This document shows positions 42,274 through 46,927 of a DNA stretch of 46,927 nt, piece by piece (the first letter of the stretch is position 1; every line of letters begins with the position of its first letter). Both the position numbers and the translations under genes were made by a program. Source of the stretch: Methanosarcinales archaeon (GTDB lineage Archaea; Halobacteriota; Syntropharchaeia; Alkanophagales; Methanospirareceae); contig JAODGL010000092.1 of the NCBI GenBank assembly GCA_025464585.1, positions 1 to 46,927 on the forward strand, given 5' to 3'. The notes beneath the pieces are model-generated. The model did not search any database and was not told where the DNA came from. It was given only the letters and a program-made list of their open reading frames with translations.

Positions 42274-43230
42274 ATGCCAGTAATAAGTTTGTTTGCATGG
42301 CTGTTGGTGATAGTGTTTCTAGCGTTCATAGCGTGCATGTTCGAGGACTTGGAGTCTGACGTTGGGTCGCAGAGTAATCCGAACTCGCAAGTGCAGTTGG
42401 CACCAGAGATGGGGTATATACACCGGTACTACAATAAAGCGATATCGGGAGAAGGGCTATCATATGCGCTGGCGTGCACCATAGCAGGAACTATCGCATT
42501 ACTGCTGTTGTTAAAGTTTGAGCCTACTTACGGACCAAGAGCAGCGATATTAGCGATACCCGTAGGTGCAGCAGTGGGGTCTATTTCGCACATGATTCGT
42601 GCCTCTGTCTGTTATCCGGGGAGAGAATCAGCGCATAAAAGGTTTGAGCAGCCTATTTATCTCGATGTCTTCTACGGGCACTTAGTTCCTATCGCAACCC
42701 ACAACTTCATTGCAGTGATATGCATTACGGGGATTGCATATATACAGAGCAATCTAACAGTGCTTTCTGGTGTGTCGGGAGCGTCGAATCCGTTTCCGCT
42801 TCCCTTGCTTTGCCTTATCTGGGGAATAACAGTCGGCGCAATCGGTTCTTCTACCGGGGATATCCACTATGGTACGGAGAGAGAGTTTCAGGATAGACCT
42901 TTTGGAGAGGGTAGGCGAGTAGTTTACCACGGGCAAATATGCAGGTATGGGGATTGCGGTATAAGGACGTCAAAGGATATAGTAGCGTTCTGCGCTAAAT
43001 ACGGCGGTCCTGCTACGGGTTTGACCTTCGGGCTGATCGTTCTATTCGAGAACTGGAGAACAGTGATAGGAATGATGCTCGGTGGATTGGCTGGAGCAGC
43101 TTGGAACCCCGGTATAGCAGCGGTGAGTGGTATTGGACTGGGAATAGCAGTTGCGATAGTGTTGATAGTGCTGAACACATGGCTCGTGAGATGGGCAAGG
43201 AAGAAGTTCGGACCTTTTGTAGGTGAGTAG
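42274..43230 (+). CDS. mtrE: Tetrahydromethanopterin S-methyltransferase subunit E
   Basis: MtrE is an integral membrane subunit of the Na+-translocating methyltransferase that moves methyl groups between tetrahydromethanopterin and coenzyme M. The frame extends upstream to 42208, but the ATG at 42274 gives the normal N-terminus (MPVISLFAWLL) and 318 residues. The near-invariant EDLESDVGSQSNPNSQVQLAP stretch and HRYYNKAISGE mark the subunit. At least six membrane helices are seen. It leads the operon mtrEDCBAFGH. Confidence 0.95.
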   Translation: MPVISLFAWLLVIVFLAFIACMFEDLESDVGSQSNPNSQVQLAPEMGYIHRYYNKAISGEGLSYALACTIAGTIALLLLLKFEPTYGPRAAILAIPVGAAVGSISHMIRASVCYPGRESAHKRFEQPIYLDVFYGHLVPIATHNFIAVICITGIAYIQSNLTVLSGVSGASNPFPLPLLCLIWGITVGAIGSSTGDIHYGTEREFQDRPFGEGRRVVYHGQICRYGDCGIRTSKDIVAFCAKYGGPATGLTFGLIVLFENWRTVIGMMLGGLAGAAWNPGIAAVSGIGLGIAVAIVLIVLNTWLVRWARKKFGPFVGE

Positions 43231-43270
43231 AGTAGAGAAAAAAGGAGGAAAGAAAAAAAGGAGAGAAAAA

Positions 43271-44005
43271 ATGGAACCAATAATCTTGGCGATAATATTG
43301 GTATGTATAATAATAGGAGGAATGCTGGGGTCGCTGGGAGTTCATCTATTACCTGTGGGTGGTGCACCCGCAGCGATGGCTACTGCCACGGGAATCGCGA
43401 CAGGATGCGTAATGCTAATGACCGGTTCAGCAGTGACGGGCTTGTTCACAGCATCCACGGTAGCGGCATTTTGGGAATCAAACCCAAGTGTATTGCTCGT
43501 TTCCCTGTCCGGAGGTGTGGGAGCGATGTTGATGATGGGCTTTACAATGCTCATAGCAAATCTGATATACATCTTTGGAGCAGGTGTCGTTCCCGTATCT
43601 GGTAGAGCAGCAGTGGACCCGATAACAAAAGAATCGCAGACGGAATACAAGACGCCTCGAACCGATGGTCACGGAGTTCCAAATGTGTGCTTCTATTCAG
43701 GCATGATAGGGGGACTTGCAGGGGGATTCGGCGGTGCGCTTATTTACGTGGTGTTGGAATCGGATGTTTATGCGAACTTCCCGGTAGCAATTGCAGCGGT
43801 CGTAGCATTGGGGATATTTATAGCCAACGCTATTATGGCTGCGTACAACATAGGAGGAACCATAGAAGGGTTCCACGACCCGAAGTTCAAAGAGCGCATT
43901 GTTACAGGGCTTACCTGTGCTTTTGTCATTTCCCTGATGTGTGGAATCATCGTAGTGATAGCTATTGAGACCGGTGTGCTGGAAGCAGTGGGAGGTGTGT
44001 TGTAA
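43271..44005 (+). CDS. mtrD: Tetrahydromethanopterin S-methyltransferase subunit D
   Basis: MtrD is a membrane subunit of the complex. The ATG at 43271 (MEPIILAIILVCIIIGG), preceded by AGGAGAG, fits better than the GTG at 43223 that adds a lysine run; 244 residues result. Segments LLPVGGAPAAMATATGIATG and YNIGGTIEGFHDPKF match the family. Six or so membrane helices are visible. Confidence 0.95.
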   Translation: MEPIILAIILVCIIIGGMLGSLGVHLLPVGGAPAAMATATGIATGCVMLMTGSAVTGLFTASTVAAFWESNPSVLLVSLSGGVGAMLMMGFTMLIANLIYIFGAGVVPVSGRAAVDPITKESQTEYKTPRTDGHGVPNVCFYSGMIGGLAGGFGGALIYVVLESDVYANFPVAIAAVVALGIFIANAIMAAYNIGGTIEGFHDPKFKERIVTGLTCAFVISLMCGIIVVIAIETGVLEAVGGVL

Positions 44006-44006
44006 G

Positions 44007-44900
44007 ATGACCGTTACACCAGCAGTAGAGGAAGAAGAGAAGAAGGAGGAGGAGGAGAAACCAAAAGAGAAGTTCGAGTTCTCTTTTGACTACTTCAACG
44101 AGTCAAGACTGGGGCTATTTGCACTTATCGTGGGAGCGATAATAGCAGTTGCGTCATTTTTCCCTCCCTTGCCCGCATTCGTAAAGGGGATAGGTGCTAT
44201 GCTTGTCATCGTTTGGGGCGCGGATTCCGTGCGTAAAACAGCGAGATACGGATTGGGAACGGGTGTTCCGTCTATTGGCGTGCTTGCAGTAGGATTCGGA
44301 CTCGCAGGTGCAATAACTGGAATGGCAATTGGGTCAGAGATATATCACTATTTCGGGATAATAGGCATATTGGGGATTTTAGCAGGAGTGGCATTTATGG
44401 CTGTTGTTGGTTATGTCTCGGGTGTGCTTGCAAATAACGAGAAGTTCATCGGTATGAAGATACCAGGTCTGGAGCGAGGGATGGCGGAATTAGCTATGGC
44501 AGGAACATTGGCAATCACACTTGAAAGCTCAATAGTGGCAGGCACGTGGTACAGTGCGGCTATAATGAGTCCTATAAAAGGATATGATGTCACGCCAGCG
44601 GCTTTCTTTGCGGTTATATTCATCCTGTCAGGGTTCGGAATGCTGCAGCCTTACAATTCATGCCTCGGTGCTGATGAGCGTAGAGGGAGAACACTGCTCA
44701 TGGCTATTGAGATCGGAGGGATAAACTGCATCATCTTAGGTGCTGTTGCTACTATGAGTTTAGGTGCAGTTCAGGGTGTTCCCTTGATTGTGTTAGGGGC
44801 AATCGTCTGGGTGGTCTATTATAGAGCATACATGAAAGCATGTATGGCTGAGGCATACGGAACCCCGGGTACGGGGTTGATAAAAACCTTAGGAGGATAG
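44007..44900 (+). CDS. mtrC: Tetrahydromethanopterin S-methyltransferase subunit C
   Basis: MtrC completes the membrane core with MtrD and MtrE. The ATG at 44007 lies 1 base after the mtrD stop and gives 297 residues; the longer frame from 43965 would overlap mtrD in another frame. An acidic Glu/Lys N-terminal extension of about 25 residues precedes the first helix. GMLQPYNSCLGADERRGRTL near residue 210 is a family motif. Confidence 0.94.
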   Translation: MTVTPAVEEEEKKEEEEKPKEKFEFSFDYFNESRLGLFALIVGAIIAVASFFPPLPAFVKGIGAMLVIVWGADSVRKTARYGLGTGVPSIGVLAVGFGLAGAITGMAIGSEIYHYFGIIGILGILAGVAFMAVVGYVSGVLANNEKFIGMKIPGLERGMAELAMAGTLAITLESSIVAGTWYSAAIMSPIKGYDVTPAAFFAVIFILSGFGMLQPYNSCLGADERRGRTLLMAIEIGGINCIILGAVATMSLGAVQGVPLIVLGAIVWVVYYRAYMKACMAEAYGTPGTGLIKTLGG

Positions 44901-44914
44901 AGAAGCGAGAAAAA

Positions 44915-45223
44915 ATGGTAGTAATAATAAATGAAAAACTCGGGGTTGTTTTGGACGATGCAACGCTAACAGTGGGAGAAGCGAAACCAGGTGTGTATAA
45001 AGTGTGCTTAGGACCGATAGAAGACCAGTTGGATATTTTGGAAGGGGCGGTAGACGAGCTTTTTGACATCCTCTCTCCTACAACTACCTACAAAATGGCA
45101 CAGCCTAACCGGGAGGGGATAACAAATACAGCAGGTTTTATCACGATGCTAATGCTTGGTTTGACGTTCGGGGTACTGGTAATAGCGATTGTATTGTATG
45201 GCATAGGATTAGGAGGTGCATGA
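44915..45223 (+). CDS. mtrB: Tetrahydromethanopterin S-methyltransferase subunit B
   Basis: The 102-residue protein has a cytoplasmic N-terminal part with KLGVVLDDATLTV and one C-terminal membrane helix (residues ~73-98). Length and ILSPTTTYKMAQPNREG fit MtrB. It starts 14 bases after the mtrC stop, with GGAGG in the gap. Confidence 0.93.
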   Translation: MVVIINEKLGVVLDDATLTVGEAKPGVYKVCLGPIEDQLDILEGAVDELFDILSPTTTYKMAQPNREGITNTAGFITMLMLGLTFGVLVIAIVLYGIGLGGA

Positions 45224-45229
45224 ACAAGA

Positions 45230-45988
45230 ATGGCAGAGAAGAAAGAACCGGCAAAGGGATGGCCCGTTGCGAGTGGTGATTATACGGTGGGGGATCCAAA
45301 TAATCCTGTTGCGGTATCCTCATCCGGCGGGCATTTTAAAGACGATGTTGCTGCGGACTTTATCAGTGCAGGTGCAGCGATAGTAGGGTCTTGTAAAACG
45401 GAGAACATCGGGTTGGAGAAACAGATAGCGAATATTATCAGCAATCCAAATATAAGGTTCTATATCCTTTCAGGACCTGAAGTTCCGGGGCATGTATGCG
45501 GTGGTTCGTTGAAGAAACTGCATGAAAAAGGTGTGGACCCAGAATCGCATAAGATAATAGATGCGCCGGGTGCAATACCGTTCATCGAGAACGTGCCACA
45601 CGAAGCAGTCGAGAGATTCAGACAGCAGGTGGAGCTGATTGACATGCTTGGCGTAGAGGATCCGGGAGCGATAAAAGCGAAGATACAGGAGTGTATGACA
45701 AAAGACCCGGGTGCTTTTCCTGAAGACCCGATGGTGGTGAAGGTCGGGGAAGAGGAGGAAGTAGCAGCAGAGATAGAGCTACCCTTAGCTATGCCCGCAG
45801 ACCCCTTCATGGGCGTGATAAATGATTCGGTCGAAGGTATAAGATACAAATCGCAGATGTTAGCTCGTGACTACAAGTTGTCCATGGCAATCTCAAAGAA
45901 TTCAATCACGGGATTAATAGCAGGGTTTATACTCGCTTTTCTGTTCCTTCTACCGTTTATTTACTGGGCTTTAACGGGGGTGATATAG
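45230..45988 (+). CDS. mtrA: Tetrahydromethanopterin S-methyltransferase subunit A (corrinoid protein)
   Basis: MtrA binds the corrinoid cofactor that carries the methyl group. The 252-residue protein has GWPVASGDYTVGDPNNPVAV at the start, GAAIVGSCKTENIGLEKQ, and GPEVPGHVCGGSLKKLHEKG, where His88 or His98 would be the lower cobalt ligand (His88 sits in the conserved GH pair). A single C-terminal membrane helix (~226-250) anchors it. It abuts mtrF with no gap. Confidence 0.96.
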   Translation: MAEKKEPAKGWPVASGDYTVGDPNNPVAVSSSGGHFKDDVAADFISAGAAIVGSCKTENIGLEKQIANIISNPNIRFYILSGPEVPGHVCGGSLKKLHEKGVDPESHKIIDAPGAIPFIENVPHEAVERFRQQVELIDMLGVEDPGAIKAKIQECMTKDPGAFPEDPMVVKVGEEEEVAAEIELPLAMPADPFMGVINDSVEGIRYKSQMLARDYKLSMAISKNSITGLIAGFILAFLFLLPFIYWALTGVI

Positions 45989-46195
45989 ATGCCACCACAG
46001 AAAGTAGAGCAACAGACACCTGAAACATCGGTAATAACGGCAAGAATAGAAGACCTGAAGAAACTGGTAACAGTAATAGGAAAAGATTCGAGATTCGCCG
46101 CGGGGCTCTGGGTAGGTTTTGTAAAAGGAGTTGCATTAGGCGTCCTGTTGAGTATGGTACTTGCCGGCTTGAAAATCGTGTTGGCAGGTGTATAA
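45989..46195 (+). CDS. mtrF: Tetrahydromethanopterin S-methyltransferase subunit F
   Basis: The 68-residue protein has a short cytoplasmic part resembling the mtrA C-terminal region and one membrane helix (residues ~42-66). RIEDLKKLVTVIGKDSRFAAG and GFVKGVALG fit MtrF. The ATG immediately follows the mtrA stop codon. Confidence 0.9.
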   Translation: MPPQKVEQQTPETSVITARIEDLKKLVTVIGKDSRFAAGLWVGFVKGVALGVLLSMVLAGLKIVLAGV

Positions 46196-46229
46196 GAGGT
46201 AAGAATAAAAAAGGAAGAGGGAGAGAATA

Positions 46230-46526
46230 ATGTCAGAAGAGGGAAAAAAGAAAGAGGAGCCAGAGAAGGAGATAGACGCTGAGGTAGAAGAGGAAGTGAT
46301 GGAGAAAGTGGAAGAGGAACTGAAGGAGTTGATCGTTCCTGTTCCAATTGCGCTCACACCACCGGAGCATACGAAATTGCTGGACAGATTAAGAGTGATG
46401 GACGAGAAAGTGGAGTTTGTGGCTGGTGAACTCGCGCAGAAACAGGGAGAGAAATTGGGGTTTGCAATAGGGACTTTATACGGCGTGGTGATAGGAATAT
46501 TAATATATGTTCTATTTGTAATATAA
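46230..46526 (+). CDS. mtrG: Tetrahydromethanopterin S-methyltransferase subunit G
   Basis: The 98-residue protein has a Glu/Lys-rich N-terminal extension (residues ~1-35) not found in short MtrG proteins, then the family region LLDRLRVMDEKVEFVAGELAQ and a C-terminal membrane helix (~77-97). A GGAAGAGGGAGAG ribosome site precedes the ATG. Confidence 0.9.
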   Translation: MSEEGKKKEEPEKEIDAEVEEEVMEKVEEELKELIVPVPIALTPPEHTKLLDRLRVMDEKVEFVAGELAQKQGEKLGFAIGTLYGVVIGILIYVLFVI

Positions 46527-46553
46527 AATAAAGAAAGGAGGCAAGAGGTAAAA

Positions 46554-46927
46554 ATGTTTGTATTTGATAGGAAACAGGATATATATGAAATAGGGAAGAC
46601 AAGGGTAGGAGGTCAGCCGGGAGAGGTAGCAACTGTTCTCGCAGGCACGATATTCTATGCGAAACACGACATCGTTGAGGACGCGGATAAAGGTATATTT
46701 GACAAGAAGCGCGCGGAGGATGCAATAAACAAACAGGATGAGATGTCGGATATAACCGGGAACCCATGCTGGATACAGATATTCTCGGAATCGGAAGAGG
46801 CAATGGTGAAAGAGATAGAGTTCTGTACAAAAATAAGCGATAGCCCTTTCTTGATTGATTCCACCGTTGCGGAAGCGAAGATGGCAGGAGCTAAATATTG
46901 CGATGAAGTGGGACTGGCAGATAAGGC
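46554..46927 (+). CDS. mtrH: Tetrahydromethanopterin S-methyltransferase subunit H (5' part, cut by the window edge)
   Basis: MtrH moves the methyl group between tetrahydromethanopterin and the MtrA corrinoid. About 124 of the usual ~310 residues are present. The start MFVFDRKQDIYEIGKTRVGGQPG matches the family, as do AGTIFYAKHDIVED and FLIDSTVAEAKMAGAKYCDEVG. The GGAGG ribosome site lies about 14 bases before the ATG. The gene continues past 46927. Confidence 0.95.
   Translation, partial: MFVFDRKQDIYEIGKTRVGGQPGEVATVLAGTIFYAKHDIVEDADKGIFDKKRAEDAINKQDEMSDITGNPCWIQIFSESEEAMVKEIEFCTKISDSPFLIDSTVAEAKMAGAKYCDEVGLADK

Noticed and set aside
43303..43605. Long frames in other phases over mtrD, including cysteine-rich readings
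   Set aside because: Shadows of a clearly conserved membrane subunit gene; composition is unlike a protein.
1..46927. CRISPR arrays
   Set aside because: No regularly spaced direct repeats were seen anywhere in the window; the AT-rich words in intergenic regions are not regularly spaced.
1..46927. tRNA and rRNA genes
   Set aside because: The intergenic stretches were read for T-arm and anticodon-arm patterns; none gave a full cloverleaf, and no rRNA sequence was recognised.

Overview
The window is archaeal and comes from a methane-metabolising (methanogenic or methanotrophic) lineage. It carries a complete mtrEDCBAFG set running into a truncated mtrH at the right edge, four methanogenesis marker proteins (mmp7, 8, 14, 17), a cytoplasmic heterodisulfide reductase operon, archaeal ribosomal proteins (eL19, uL18, uS5, uL30) and a geranylgeranylglyceryl phosphate synthase. 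Promoters have archaeal BRE/TATA form. The HdrABC cluster with an FrhB/FdhB-like subunit and MvhD, and a double-length HdrA, fits ANME-1 (Methanophagales) or a related Methanomicrobia lineage best. That placement is inference: no 16S rRNA or mcrA gene lies in the window. Layout, left to right. 1-2.4 kb: edge of an unknown gene, then trpG/trpE on the minus strand. 2.5-3.9 kb: glnA. 4.1-9.0 kb: minus-strand operon of a DUF3160 lipoprotein, hypF and hypC. 9.1-11.7 kb: a truncated type II/IV secretion F-domain gene and a CPA2 antiporter with its TrkA-C regulatory subunit. 11.8-14.1 kb: a citrate/homocitrate synthase-type enzyme and a radical SAM/SPASM protein. 14.1-18.4 kb: a three-gene operon built around a 900-residue tubulin/FtsZ-like GTPase with a coiled coil, flanked by two membrane proteins. 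18.6-20.8 kb: dCMP deaminase, family 4 uracil-DNA glycosylase, a CooC-type ATPase and a small membrane protein. 20.8-22.4 kb: a graveyard of broken mobile and defence-type genes (transposase scrap, YhcG nuclease with an amber stop, internally deleted SIR2-like gene), with a well-formed candidate small RNA in its middle. 22.5-28.2 kb: minus-strand mvhD-frhB-hdrC-hdrB-hdrA operon. 28.3-29.8 kb: methyltransferase remnant, an intact small membrane protein, and transposase remnants. 29.9-33.7 kb: unknown 320-residue protein, SufS-type cysteine desulfurase, mmp8, queC. 33.9-37.5 kb: LarA-family protein followed by L19e-L18-S5-L30 and a small membrane protein. 37.6-39.0 kb: small Lys-rich protein, GGGP synthase, membrane protein. 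39.1-42.0 kb: mmp14-mmp17-mmp7 on the minus strand. 42.2 kb to the end: mtr operon on the plus strand. Working together: Mtr transfers methyl groups between tetrahydromethanopterin and coenzyme M and couples this to sodium transport. The Hdr-FrhB-MvhD set would handle CoM-S-S-CoB electrons, probably exchanging them with F420 and ferredoxin. The marker proteins are linked to methyl-CoM reductase assembly or activation. The antiporter contributes to ion balance. The least explained intact locus is the tubulin-like operon; the least explained non-coding element is the candidate RNA at about 21738-21887.
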